The position numbers were made by a program, and so were the translations under genes. From Cocos nucifera (taxonomy: Eukaryota > Streptophyta > Magnoliopsida > Arecales > Arecaceae): DNA of 64,000 bases. This document shows, piece after piece, positions 36,701-49,018 of this stretch. Every line of letters starts with the position of its first letter. Position 1 is the first letter of the stretch. The stretch covers positions 1,371,688 to 1,435,687 of the forward strand of contig QRFJ01000300.1 of the NCBI GenBank assembly GCA_006176705.1. Reading direction: 5' to 3'. Below the pieces are notes generated by a model that did not search any database, had not been told where the DNA came from, and was given only the letters and a program-made list of their open reading frames with translations.

Positions 36701-39700
36701 GATGAGTTCTAGCTAGGTTAGATGGTAAGGATACATATTATGGTCTTTTTAAGGATCCTTTTAAGCTAAAAAAGGCCGAGAAGACAGTGATCCTTAATTT
36801 GCTCATAAAATAAAAGGTGATCTTTAAAAGTCAGACAAAGGAGCAAAAAGCTTGGAGGTTTTCTATATTAATTATCAAATATAAAATTCTGCACTTTGAA
36901 CATGGCAGTGTATAACTTCCCAACTCGATAAATGACCAAAATGTCATAGGCAAGATGCCTTACAAAAGTATAGGATCATTTTGGCTTGTGTCGGAAGAAT
37001 TTTATTATCGCACCAGTATAACAAAAGAATAATGTTAAATCTTTAATTATCAGCACCCAACAGTATTCCATTTATTTTTTCGGAAAATATGGTGGAAGTG
37101 CCACCAACAATTTCATGACAACCATATATGTAGGAGAAGAACTATCTTTTTAGAACACTCGGAAGAATATCTCATTCATGAACAAAATCATTTGTTAATT
37201 AGTGGAAGAGGGGCTTAATTAGCCGCTGCTGTGGCCTTATTGGTAATTATATTTAATTTATGGTTGTCTAACACATGAATTTCTCTTGTTGTGCCTTTAA
37301 CTTTATTTTTGTGTCTTACAATAGAATGATGAGAGATCCACTCTGACCGTATAGAAACAGATGGGAATTTGAGGAAAACACATTCTAGGAAAACATATGA
37401 AACAATCATACTAAGAGGAAAAATATATCCATGTGAAGGATGATATAATACACCATATCAAACTAAATATTTGAAAATATCAAACTGTATTATTTCTGCA
37501 AGAAGGAGAAACAAAATTATACTCTGGATTAAGGTTAGGGTTGGAGTAATGGACCCGATCTTGATCCTCACTGGACCAATCACAAAGCAAGGTATAAATT
37601 ATCGTATCGCTGGCTAGCAAGTATATACCCAGATGAGTTGGTTTCTGTAAAGTTTATAGTCGTTTGTAAATTAATATCCTTTGCCTCGTATACTTGGTCA
37701 TGAGGAATAGGCTAAGTAGTTGGCACAAACAAATATAAAGAACAATTCAGTGTAACCAGCCAGCAAGTGGCCGAATATGTTAGACTGCTACAAAATTCCA
37801 GATTATATATAATTCCATAGAGATAACCTTTGTCTTGTTTCCTTCGCCACTTCATATCATGCTCCCGTGACACATTGGGAGGGGCAAAAGCTTCCCACCC
37901 TCATCCAATGGGAAGAAGGGAGCGTCTTTGCCCAACTTTTCTATTGGTCCTCATCATTCACGGAATTGAGACGACATTGTCTTTTTGTGCTTGTCCATGC
38001 ATCCTTAGAGGTGATAGCTTTCAACAAAATGTTGAGCAATCTGTGTGTATACCAAAAGGTGATACCATTTAGAACACAATTTGCTAATACTGCAAGGTTT
38101 ATGTGGCCATTTGATGAGCAAAAGTTAATGAAGAAAGGAACTCCTAATCTCCTTTTTCTTTAAATATTGTGATCGTATATTGGTTGGTAGGTAGGTTGAC
38201 TAAATGCCGAGATATGGTTAACATATTTACACGCATAAAAGAAAATATTACCATAGGTGAAGTCTGAAACTGAGTAGAGTTTATAATATTTTTATGGCTG
38301 CTCTGAACCATTATCTTGCAACTTTGACTTGCCGAAAGCTGAGCAGGTACACTTTTATGGTAGAAATAGTTGGATGATGTGCTGGTAGCTGGTAGCTAAT
38401 AATTGAAAGCCAGCAGCCAAGGCCCACCATCCATCCTATGATTGGTCTCCTTGAACGTAGATCAGGAGTGGTTAACCATGTAACTTGATTCAATCTCTTA
38501 TAAACCGAGTTAAGTTACCTGTTTAATACAATGACCAGATTCGGATATAAATTTTCAACTTGTTTAATAAAAATGTTGCATTCGGATTGATAGATTTTTT
38601 ATTTATCTTGTATCCAACCGATCCATACCTAGTCTGATCCGACCTGATTTCCACTCCTAATTTGAACCACAACTAATTGGCTTGACCCATCCTCTGGAAG
38701 TGTAAACCACTGCTTTGAGTCCAAGCCTAGTTGAATTTGTTGGGATGGGTCCAAGTTAAAAGAAGACTTGGCCCCTTTGCCATAAACTTTTGATATTATA
38801 TCAATTAGTGATGAAAGTTAATTTATGGAAAGAAAAAAAAAAAAGGCTGCTCTTTGAAAAAGTGAAGAAATAGTTTTAGTTAGTTAAGTTTCTATGACAG
38901 TCTCATATATGTTATTACATTGTTTTAATAAATAATATACTGATCATTTTAATAAATTTCTATGGCACAAAATGATCAGAGCAAGAGAAAGCCCAAGTTC
39001 TTCTGGGTTTCTGCTGCAGCCCCATTGATGTCAGTGATCCTGGGAAGCCTTCTGGTGTACCTTACTCATGCCGAAAACCATGGCGTCCAAGTGGTGAGTC
39101 CTTCAATCCTCTTAGAGCAACAATAGCCATCCAATTGTTTTCAAGTGGTGCTAGCTGGTGGGCCTAAGTTGTCTCAAAATTTTTGTTCCTCCTGAATTGG
39201 GTAATGGGCTACACTCCAACAACTGGGCCTGCCCATGGGCCTAGGTGTTCACCAGCAGCACATCCATCTGTCATGTGATTTTGATCAGATGACCCATGTT
39301 TGAATTAGTAATTCAAATTAATTACAATAGGACATAATCTAACATTTGGATCTATCATGGTCATCTCGCAGATTGGATACCTGAAAAAGGGCCTAAATCC
39401 ACCATCTGCGACCAGTCTGAACTTTTCATCGCCGTACATGTTGGTAGCACTGAAGACCGGCATAGTCACCGGGATCATTGCCCTTGCTGTAAGTCATGTT
39501 GATCAAGACGATCTAAGCCATTGGAAAAGTAGATTCTTTCAACATTACGGCCAGGAAGCCCATTAGTGTTGGATTGTGTCCATTTACCTTATATAGTTGC
39601 TAGGTGCATGGTCAGCTTGATCAATTGAGACCAAATTTGTTATGGTGTACCTGCAGGAAGGGATCGCTGTTGGGAGGAGTTTTGCCATGTTTAAGAACTA

Positions 39701-41468
39701 TCACATCGACGGTAACAAAGAGATGATTGCTATTGGGACGATGAACATCGCTGGATCACTAACATCATGCTATTTAACCACAGGTATTATATGTAGCGTG
39801 TTAAATTAAATTTGTAGAATTTAATTGACCAAAGTTTATCAATGTATCAGGGCCATTTTCACGATCAGCTGTTAACTTCAATGCCGGGTGCAAGACAGCG
39901 ATGTCGAATGTAGTAATGGCAGCTGCTGTGATGTTCACCCTACTTTTTCTAACACCATTGTTCCACTACACCCCTTTGGTGGTCCTCTCTTCCATCATCA
40001 TGGCAGCAATGCTCGGCCTTATCGACTATGAGGCAGCGATCCACCTTTGGCAGGTCGACAAGGTTGATTTCTTTGTATGCTTAGGTGCGTACTTGGGGGT
40101 CGTCTTCGGCAGTGTCGAGATTGGATTAGTCATCGCAGTGCGTGGTCTTTGAACCCTAGTTCAGTTTGATAGGCTTGCATTTTATCTTCTAACTAGAGAT
40201 GGATGATGCAAATGTATATATCACATGCATGCAGGTAGCAATCTCCATACTTAGGGTTTTGTTATTCGTGGCAAGGCCGAGGACCACCGTGCTCGGTAAC
40301 ATTCCAAACTCCATGGTCTACCGACGAATGGACCAGTATCCAATGGCCCAAAGTGTTCCTGGATTGTTCATACTCCATATTGATGCTCCGATCTACTTTG
40401 CCAATGCAAGCTACTTAAGAGAGAGGTGAGTGAATCATCAATGGCATTCTAGCACGTTTGCATGAGAGCACTTAAGTGCATGATTTGGTTAGTGTCGAGT
40501 GCCATTTTGTTCATGGAGATGCTGGTGCCTGCTGTTTAGAATCTCGCGGTGGATTGATGAGGAGGAAGACAAACTGAAGTCCAAGGGGGAGACTAGCTTG
40601 CAGTATGTAATCCTGGACTTGGGTGGTAAGTGAGGCTGTCCACACGTGCGAATACCATCTTGTGGGTGTTGTCGCAAGCTAATATATTTGTTTGCTTTGT
40701 TTGGGTGGCAGCTGTGAGCAGCATCGACACTAGTGGCATTAGCATGTTGGAGGAAGTCAAGAAGAGCGTGGATAGAAGGGGGCTTCAGGTTATCATGCTT
40801 TATTTGATCAACCATGGTTTTCCTTATCTACAACATGCATGGCATTAAATAAACCCAATTTAATCAAATCCATGCCAAAATCTAGTCTAAAATCCAAATC
40901 CAAAATCCAGTAGCTAGGCCCAGCATGATCTAACTAGACTAGGTCAAAAGATGGATTCAAATTTGACCCAGAGAGAGAGAGAGAGAGAGAGAGAGATCAA
41001 GATTGTGGGTCAAGATCCTAGACCTAAAACCTAATGATGTTTAGCAATATCGAACTCCGGCTCTATACTTAAGGGCAAATTATACCCTATATCACATGCA
41101 TCGACACGCTGTATGCCATGCCAATCATCTTGCTGGGCGAATCATTAAGACGAGTGCATTATGACGAAGAAAACAAAGGGATCAGCATGGTGCATGCAGT
41201 ATAGGGTATAATTTCTCCTGCTCAAGATATATATGATAAGATCTCTAAAATTATTATTATTATTTTTGATGATGAACAGCTTGTTTTGGCAAACCCTGGA
41301 AGTGAGATAATGAAGAAGCTAGATAAATCAAAGGTCCTCGGAACCATTGGCCAAGAATGGATTTTTCTAACCGTGGGAGAAGCGGTCGCTGCATGTAACT
41401 TCATGCTGCACACATGCAAGCCCGGGGCTGTCACCGATGACGTTGGAGTTGATGACAACATTGTCTAA
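33791..41468 (+). CDS. SULTR3: Sulfate transporter of the SULTR3 group (SLC26/SulP family), 12 coding exons
   Basis: Proton-coupled anion (sulfate) transporter of the membrane. Exons: 33791-34133, 34269-34476, 35634-35805, 36454-36519, 38980-39093, 39372-39488, 39657-39783, 39851-40137, 40235-40425, 40540-40625, 40712-40788, 41280-41468. All introns are GT-AG, phases agree, and the sum is 1977 nt or 658 residues, the usual family length. Residues 90-140 hold the SulP signature (GISYAKLANLPPILGLYSSF, then GSSRDLAVG). Hydrophobic segments follow to about 490. The STAS domain runs from VPGLFILHIDAPIYFANAS (519 on) through SSIDTSGIS (573-581), whose Thr577 matches the conserved phosphorylatable residue of plant SULTRs. 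LHFHAT-like and FFPDD N-terminal features resemble SULTR3;1/3;2, but paralogue assignment is by eye. Group 3 members are known from plastid envelope and plasma membrane; the location here is not decided. No stops or frameshifts, so it is probably functional. Introns 2 (1157 bp) and 4 (2460 bp) are long. Confidence 0.93.
38490..38670. repeat. Dispersed repeat in SULTR3 intron 4, related to 9560-9720
   Basis: Shares with 9560-9720 the ordered words TTAAGTT, GATTCGGAT/GTTCGGATT, AACTTGTTTAATA/TTATTAAACAAGTT and TTTATCTTGTATYYAAC. This indicates one dispersed family present twice in the window. Borders and class are unresolved. Confidence 0.4.
40968..40995. repeat. (GA)n microsatellite in SULTR3 intron 11
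   Basis: About 13 GA dinucleotides inside the 491 bp intron between exons 11 and 12. A TC run also lies just after the exon 1 donor (34143-34164). Confidence 0.9.
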
Positions 41469-42163
41469 GAGATCGACCGGTTAAAGTCCTAATTAATTGT
41501 AACCAAATCATAGTAGATGGAAACCGAGAAACACAATTGTTCTTTTTGAGTTGCGGCCAAATGATCTGAGCTCGACCCTTCCAGTACTTTCTTCTAATCT
41601 CCTCGAGTGAAAAGAAACAAATTTTAAATCGAAATATGCTAGAGAAGTTAATATCCTATATTTTCCCCGTTGGGAAAGAATGCAACTCTTGCGGTTCCCA
41701 CGCTTCTTACAAAGAATCATGACCCAATGTCCTCTTGCAGTCGTCCCTCACCTTCGCTTATCAAATGATTCTTGTACGAATTAACCTTTTCCATTGGTTG
41801 CCTAAGGTTTATTTGGCTGCATCTATGCAATTCTAAACCCAAGGGTGGAGACAAACTTTTGAAGGGTATGCAGGTAAATTTCCATTCATTACCTCTCCTA
41901 AGACAGAGAGGAAATTGTCAACCAAAATTTGAAATCAGAGCAAGTTGACGAAAGCAAAGGCAACTTAGAACTGCAGTGAACGGTCGAAGCCTATTACTCA
42001 CTGCATCAAACAATTTCTATTAACGAAACCATGTCATCCATCAAACAATTAAAATTACCCATGTCCAATGAAATAGTCGTTGCCATCTGCTCCATTCGTT
42101 TACTTGAATAACTAAAAATATTCTTTTGATGGAATGCGGAAGAAGTAAGATACTTCACCCACA
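41469..42163. other. SULTR3 3' region
   Basis: Non-coding. No canonical AATAAA stands close behind the stop codon; a weaker AATTAATTGTAA lies about 25 bp after it. Nothing else is recognised. Confidence 0.4.
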
Positions 42164-43243
42164 GAAATTAATTAGGATTTTTTTATGTACTTATCTTACT
42201 AATTATTGGAATTTACATAAATACCCTTCAAAAATTGATATTTGCATATACATATATTCTAATCAAATACTTTTTTTACATGTATATCCTTCTATTTCCT
42301 TTTTCTGCACATGTACTGATACCATCTAATACTGTTAAAAAATTAGCAGTTTAAAATTGAAATAATGAAAATATCCTTAATGGATATAGATGCAAAAATA
42401 AACATTTATAAGAGTCTATATGTAAATAGAAATTTTATGGGTATTCATATAATTTCATATCTATAGGAGGGTATATGTATGTAAAATAATCCTTAGATTT
42501 TTTATGTGAAATGCTCTCCTAAATATTGGATTTGTGTGAATATCCTTCTAAAATTGATTTTTATATGCACATCCTCACCAAAAATATTATTTTTGCATGA
42601 ACACTTTCGACAAAGTAGTTCAACCAATACCATTAGCCAAAATCATATTTATTTAAATTAAAAATTAACTAAAATCATGAAATTATCTTTTTAATTTAAA
42701 AGTAGATAATAAGTTAACAGATCTTACTAGAAATTTAATCGAACAATTGAACTTTTCTTTTTCCTAAAAACTTTTTTTTTGTTATCTAATCATCGAATCG
42801 ATCTTTTCTCCGAGCAATATTTTCATATAAAAATATTGATGATAAGTCATAGACTAATTTGAATGTTAAAATAAGTTGAAAGAGATAAAAAATAGAATTA
42901 AATTTACTTTTATATGTATATACTCCTAAATATATTAAACTACATGAATACTCTCCTAAAGTTGCTATTCACATGTTTACCCTTATAAATATTTCTTTTT
43001 GCATGTCTATCCATTAAGGGTATTTTAGTCATTTCAATTTTAAACCATTAATTTCTTAATGGCATTGGATGGTATGAGTGCATAAGAAAAAAAAAAAAAA
43101 AGGGCATACATATAAAATAAGTATTTTATAAGGATATACGTGCAAATATCAATTTTAGGAGTGTGTTCATATAAATTCTAATATTTGGGAGGGTCTGTAA
43201 ATTAAAAGTATGTAAATGTACAAAAAAAAAATGAAAATCTAAA
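42164..43243. repeat. Foldback repeat, about 1.1 kb
   Basis: Positions 42164-42440 are roughly reverse complementary to 42960-43243. Paired words include AAAATTGATATTTGCA (42230) against TGCAAATATCAATTTT (43142), and AAAATTGAAATAATGAAAATATCC (42353) against GGGTATTTTAGTCATTTCAATTTT (43018). The centre has more partial copies (42540-42600, 42900-43010). No coding sequence and no convincing target duplication are seen. Confidence 0.6.
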
Positions 43244-43828
43244 GAGATACATGGAAAGAAAATGAGAAATTAAGGTGAAGCTAAATAAGATACACAAGTC
43301 CAAATTTGATGATTTTCTTCAATCATTTTCTTCATCACTAGGTCTTTCCATAGATGAAAAGAGTAGAGGGTGTATTGGTATTTCTTTTTTCTTCTGGGAT
43401 TTGAGTAGGCCCACTCCAAAATTATTGAAGGTATTTATGAGTATAAGCGTAGTCCAGCCTCATTTTGCTGGTTGTATTAGTCCAACTCATGGATCCCGAA
43501 GAATTTTGAGATCAATCATGCAAACATGGCCTTAATGACGTGATCACAAAGTTGTAATTTTTAGGCTAAATTTTTCCTTTTATAGGTTTTAAAGACCTGC
43601 ACATATAGTAAGAAATGAAAGATAAACATGCGGATAGCAGCTAATGTCGTCTGTTAAAAGCAAAAAAAACAATGAATGTACTCTGTTAAAAATATAAAAA
43701 AACAACGAATAAGTCACACATGCTATTTTTAACACCATATATTCAATTTGCTTGCCAATAATGAATATTCCCAAGCCGATGTATACAAATAAATCACAAC
43801 CATTAAAGACCAGTAGTAACCTGTTCCA

Positions 43829-45785
43829 ATGGCTCTTCCTCTTGGCCTTTCTTCTCTTGCTATCAGTCTCACCCATCCTCACAAAAGGCTTGCTAGCTTC
43901 ACAACCCCTAGGAGTTGTCATGTGGCACACAAAGTCCCTCGTGCAACGGAAAGAAGATCTGCAGACCTCCAGCCGAGCTTGCGGGACTATAAATTTATAC
44001 AATCCTTGAGGGGTGGTCAGAAGGTGATAACAACCATCCCAATTTATTTGAACACTAAGTTTCGTGGATATTTGTCCCACCATCTTTATCCATTCATCGT
44101 GCAGGATGATGAGAAAAATGCTCGAAGGATCGAAAAGTTGAAGGAAGAGGTGAGAAATCTAATTTAGGAGGAAGCACTCGTGAAGCTGCTTGAGCTCATT
44201 GACGCCCTTCAACAACTTGGTATAGAATATCACTTTGACAAGGAGATCAAAGATATATTGTCCACCACATTGGAATCATTGGAAAAGATGAGCACGACGC
44301 TAAGCAAAAACCTTTATGCCACTGCCCTACCTTTTAGGATCCTTAGGGAACATGGGTTTTATGTCTCACAAGGTAATTCAAGTTTCTACGGCTAATTTCA
44401 TTCAACCGACAAAAATATGACATCTATTTTTCAGTGCTTTTTTTATTCTCCTTTTCTTCTTCTGGGAAATTATATATGTGGATTAATGTTTGGCATCAAT
44501 AATGGGATTGAGTTGCTTTTTAGGCATATGGACTCACCGAACTATAACTTGATATATATGTCCAGATATTTTTAAAGGCTTCAAGGATGAGGATGACAAA
44601 TTGAAGGCCCATCTTTGCCAAGAAACTAAAGATATCTTGAGTCTGTACGAGGCTTCCTACTATGCTTTGGAAGGAGAGACTACATTGGATGAAGCTCGAG
44701 ACTTAACAACCAAACACCTAAAGAATCTAAAAGCTAATCTCTCAGATGAACCCCACCTTCAAGAGGATGTTGTTGAATAGGAGAACGCGAAGGTTGCACA
44801 CCCGATGGTTTATTGATGCATATAGGAAGGAGGGCAGTATGCATCCTGCTCTACTTGAGCTCGCTATGCTGGGGTTCAATGCTGTTCAAGCCACATATCA
44901 GAGTGAAGTCAAAGAAGGTTCCAAGTAAGAGCACATAAGAAAGCTCATTTCTTTCTTTGAAATTGCTTGTTGTGACGCATTGTGATTAAGCTATCTCAAT
45001 TGCCAATATTTTCATGTTATAGATGGTGGAAGGATTTGGACCTTGGAAGAAAGTTTAGTTTTTGCGGGGGATCGATTAATGGAGTGCTACCATTGGGCTC
45101 TAGGGTGGGCTTTCGAGCCTAGGTTTGTCTTCTACAGGAGAACAGCTACGCGAGTTAATTGTTTAATAACTGCGATTGATGATATATACGATGTCTATGG
45201 TACATTGGATGAGCTTGAGCTCTTTACTCATGCAGTAGATAGGTGAGGAAACATGCATGAGACAATGCTCACATCAAAAGAACCAAACAATTCCGATGCT
45301 TATATTGTCTTCTATTCTTTGGATCCTTGAGATGGGATGTCAGTGCAATGGAGCGACTTCCGGATTATATGAAGACATGATTTCTAGCGCTCATTAACAC
45401 AACCAATGGAACAGCCTATCATATCCTTAAAGAGAAGGGGATGGACATCATTCCATGCCTAAGAAAAGCAGTAATGCACGATTTTCTCCATTTCTCGTCA
45501 TTATATCTTCCCTGTCGCTGTTCTTCTTCTTCTAATTATTAATCGAACTTGCCTTCATCTCTGTTGCAGTGGGCAGATCTATGCAAGTCCTACTTGGTGG
45601 AGGCTAAGTGGTATCACAGTGGTTATACTCCAACATTTAACGAGTGCATGGATTTCTTCATCTGGTCCTGAGGTGTTGACTCATGCATGCTTTTGTGTGA
45701 GCCCAGAAATCACCAAGGAAGGTGTAGAATGCACATCGAAGATACTTCGACTTTGTGATGATTAATTTGGCAGGTTCAAAGGTCT
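43829..45785 (+). pseudogene. Terpene synthase pseudogene (class I, TPS-b-like)
   Basis: Exons approximate 43829-44013, 44105-44372, 44566-44924, 45023-45242, 45332-45470 and 45570-45785, with GT-AG borders as in plant terpene synthases. The product would have a Ser/Thr-rich, plastid-type leader of about 40 residues, then RRSADLQPSLRDYKFIQSL. This is the RR-x8-W motif with the Trp changed to Arg. TRRLHTRWFIDAYRKEGSMH and the metal-binding DDIYD (45178-45192, in LITAIDDIYDVYGTLDELEL) are intact. Breaks: stop at 44165-44167, frameshift near 44740-44780, frameshift near 45040, stop in MKT*FLALI (45378-45380), frameshift near 45655 and a stop in the second metal site (LRLCDD*FG). The last exon is absent. 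The family converts geranyl-type diphosphates to monoterpenes; the former product cannot be told. Confidence 0.88.
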
Positions 45786-46013
45786 GCACCCATACATTTC
45801 CTTGTTTAATTACTTCATGAAGCAAGATGAGCCTTGTTCTAATTGCTTTTACTTACCACTTTCTTGTGTCGCTTGCCATTCTAGGAAAGTGTTTGAAACA
45901 TAAGGAGGATTTTTGGATGTTGTTGTTTTGGGTGTTTCAAAATACCTTAACTTCCTTGTCATATTTCTTTTTTCTTTTTTTTTATAACTAAATCTTAACT
46001 TTCTAGATGCAAA

Positions 46014-47083
46014 CACTATAACAAAATTGAATATTAGTGACGGTATGTTTACCATCACTAATAATGGGTATTATCGATCGAATTAGCGATGATAATTTTG
46101 TCGTCACTAATAGCACATAATAGGTATTATCGATCGAATTAGCGATGATAATTTTGCCGTCACTAATAGCACTTTTTATTGAAGATTTTAGCGATAAATT
46201 TTAGCCGTTGCTAATAGTTATTAGCGACGAAAGTGACGACGGCTATGTCGTCGCTGTATTTATTAATGACAGTATTAGAGATGGCAATTAGTCATTACTA
46301 ATACTAAATAATTTTATTTTTTTAATTAGATTTTATTATTATTAACGATGGTGGATAATTATTAGAGATGATCTTTTGATGTCGCTAATAAAAAATAATT
46401 TTATTTTTTAAAAATTTGGTTATAGGATTATTAGTGATGAAATTATATTATTAGAGATGGAGAAAGTCATTGCTAATATTAATAATTCAAAAAAATATTT
46501 TTAAAATTTCTTGAATAATTTTTTTTAAAAATTATTAGCAACGAAAAATTAAGCATTGCTAATAGCCATCGATAATTAATTAATTTAGTCATAATTATAA
46601 TCAAAATTTTTAAAAATATTTTAAATTTATTAGCGATAGTTTTTCCATCGCTAATAGTCAACAATGCATCGCTAATACTGTATTAGCGACGGCAAAATCG
46701 CTATCATTAATTTTATTTTATTTTATTTTTTTTGAATATGATATAATTTTAGAATTTAAAATCTATCTTTATCATTTATTATCTAAATAATTATCGATAG
46801 AGTATCATCATAAAAAATACCACCTCGATCCGATAGTCCTTGCTATATCGATCAATAAAATTTAATTTTAATGGTCAGGAACAACTGCAAGATAATCTGA
46901 TAGATAGAGATCATCGATGAATCTGAAAAGTTGTAACGATGATCTCGATGATATTTTAATATATTATCAAAATTTTACTTCAATCGGACATCATTATCAT
47001 GATCGATTTAGCATATGATGATTTGAATCATTAAATAAAAAATGAGTGATCAAAAGACTAAATGACATCTGAAAATAATTTTC
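46014..47083. mobile_element. Truncated CACTA-like element (left terminal half)
   Basis: Starts CACTATAACAAAATTG, then carries about 700 bp of TTAGCGACGG / CCATCGCTAATA subterminal repeats. It then has the conserved block in inverted orientation (46730-47083), and stops where the spacer would begin. The terminus and subterminal words resemble the element at 14417, whereas the block is that of the element ending at 6070. The right half is missing. It sits about 230 bp beyond the terpene synthase remnant. Confidence 0.7.
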
Positions 47084-49013
47084 TGTCGGTCTGTGGATAC
47101 GAATGCCAAACCTTACCTAAGACATTGAACTTCTTCCAACATTCTTTTATCAGTTCTAATAGTCCTATATTCTTTGGAAGCCCTCTATAAATAAAGTTTG
47201 TATGGCCGAGTGAATCTTGATGGTTTCGTACTTTTCAAATTTGATCATTATCTTAGGTCTGGCCACAGCTTTTTATTTTTTTTTTTCCCATCGATTAATC
47301 GATAGAAAATTCTTATCCGTCCGTTCCGTTGTTAGTTGTTTTAATTCAATATTTTCTACACCATTCTGATGACCGCCAAATGAATCTGTAGAAGGGAATT
47401 GTACCTCAGTCTTGCTTTCATCGACTGATCGGTCGATTCTTTGTTTTCCCATAATATTTCTCCCTTCCCATTTGTTAAATCGAAGGTCCTAACGATCCAC
47501 CATTCTTTCTGGTGTGGTGCTGAACGATGAAATCCACTTGCAAAAATGGCACGGTGCTTCTAGACTCTTCAGACCATTTCCTCCGGTACTGAGGTTCCTT
47601 TTTTTTTCATTTCATTTTTTTTTAATAGAGAATCTTCAATAATATCAAACCTTGTGGTTATTTGGTGCCATCTTCCCCAAGTCCGCACCCATCATTTCCG
47701 GAAAGGGGTCTCCATTCCTTTATCATATTATCTGAGAACCTCAGCCTTCTTTTCATAATAGACTTTCGTACAACATTCCAGAAAACTAAATAGTTATTAT
47801 TACCATGCTATTTCTTCCCTTTCAATTCTCCTACAACAAGAACTCTATGCCCATTTGGTAGCTTGATCCGCTTGTCTTTGAGCAGATGGTCAAATATTTG
47901 ATGAAATTTGCGTGGCCGTGCTAGACCGAACTCATGGATTTGGTCTGCCAAGTGCTCTGCAAATATAAGAGTTTCTGATCAAGTTGTACTTGTATGCATG
48001 TTGTCATTTATGTCTTCCTAATCGGGATATTTCATAATTAAAATCTTTTTGATGAGCCCCTTTCGTCATCTTCTTTTTGCTCTTCTTCTCTTGATATGAT
48101 TTTATAATTGACATCTTAAGATGGTAACCGAAACAAATCAGGAAATTCTTGACCGGCAAAATTTATTTCCAAGTCCTAAATTAAGATCATTTCGAGCTTC
48201 CCTTGGTGATAGATCTGGCACCAGCTGAACCTGCTGTTCCTGATTCTTATGTATCATTACACCTAGTTGCGGAGCTCTCAGCGGAGGCGGATACCAGTGC
48301 ATAAGAACCAACCGCTTTTCCCGCCCAGCATTATCTAGTCCACCCAAGTTCGGTTGCCTCCCAGCGTTGGCTGCATCTCAACCATAGGCCTAGACATGTA
48401 ACATCTCCAATAGATATATTCCTTCCTAAAGTCTCCCCAACGTAGCGCGGGGAAACTCCATACCGTGCCTCACCGCTAATGGCATCAACTTGCTGCAAGG
48501 GTCGGAAAGACTCCGTTTGTTCCTTGGTCTTCGACAGCTTGATCTTCCATGAGGAGATTTCCTAGCCATCCCACGGTTGAAGTTTGACAATTCTAGGTGA
48601 CCCACCCCGAACTAGGGGCAGGTAGGCACGGGTACCGACGGTAGAATGCCCCACCTCCAACTCGACCGGGTATAATCTTAATCTAAATCTTTTTTCTAAA
48701 ATTATAATTAATTTATAAGTTTCTTACTCGATTCGATCTCTGCTTGACTTGACCCGATCTGAGATGGTTATTGACCCATCTGTTCCATCCCCATCCCTAT
48801 TTGAACTTCAACCTTCTTCTTCAATGGCATTCTGTACTTGTCCCATCGGACGTACCTGAACTTGTTTTCCTTATCTTCTAAACAAAGATAGAGAATGCCA
48901 AGCAAATGGTGACATGAAGAGAATGTATGCAGCATGCCACTAGAGAAATTCGAAGATGATAGAATTGAGTTCGATCGTCTCGAAACTTCGAGAATTTTTG
49001 AAGTTATGGAATA
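47084..49013. other. Intergenic DNA, no gene recognised
   Basis: Mixed composition with no open frame showing a known domain. The stretch 48590-48780 (GACCCACCCCGAACTAGGGG and following) looks like an old dispersed repeat. The frame opening at 48934 runs on into the Gypsy LTR and is therefore not a gene. Confidence 0.45.
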
Positions 49014-49018
49014 CCACT

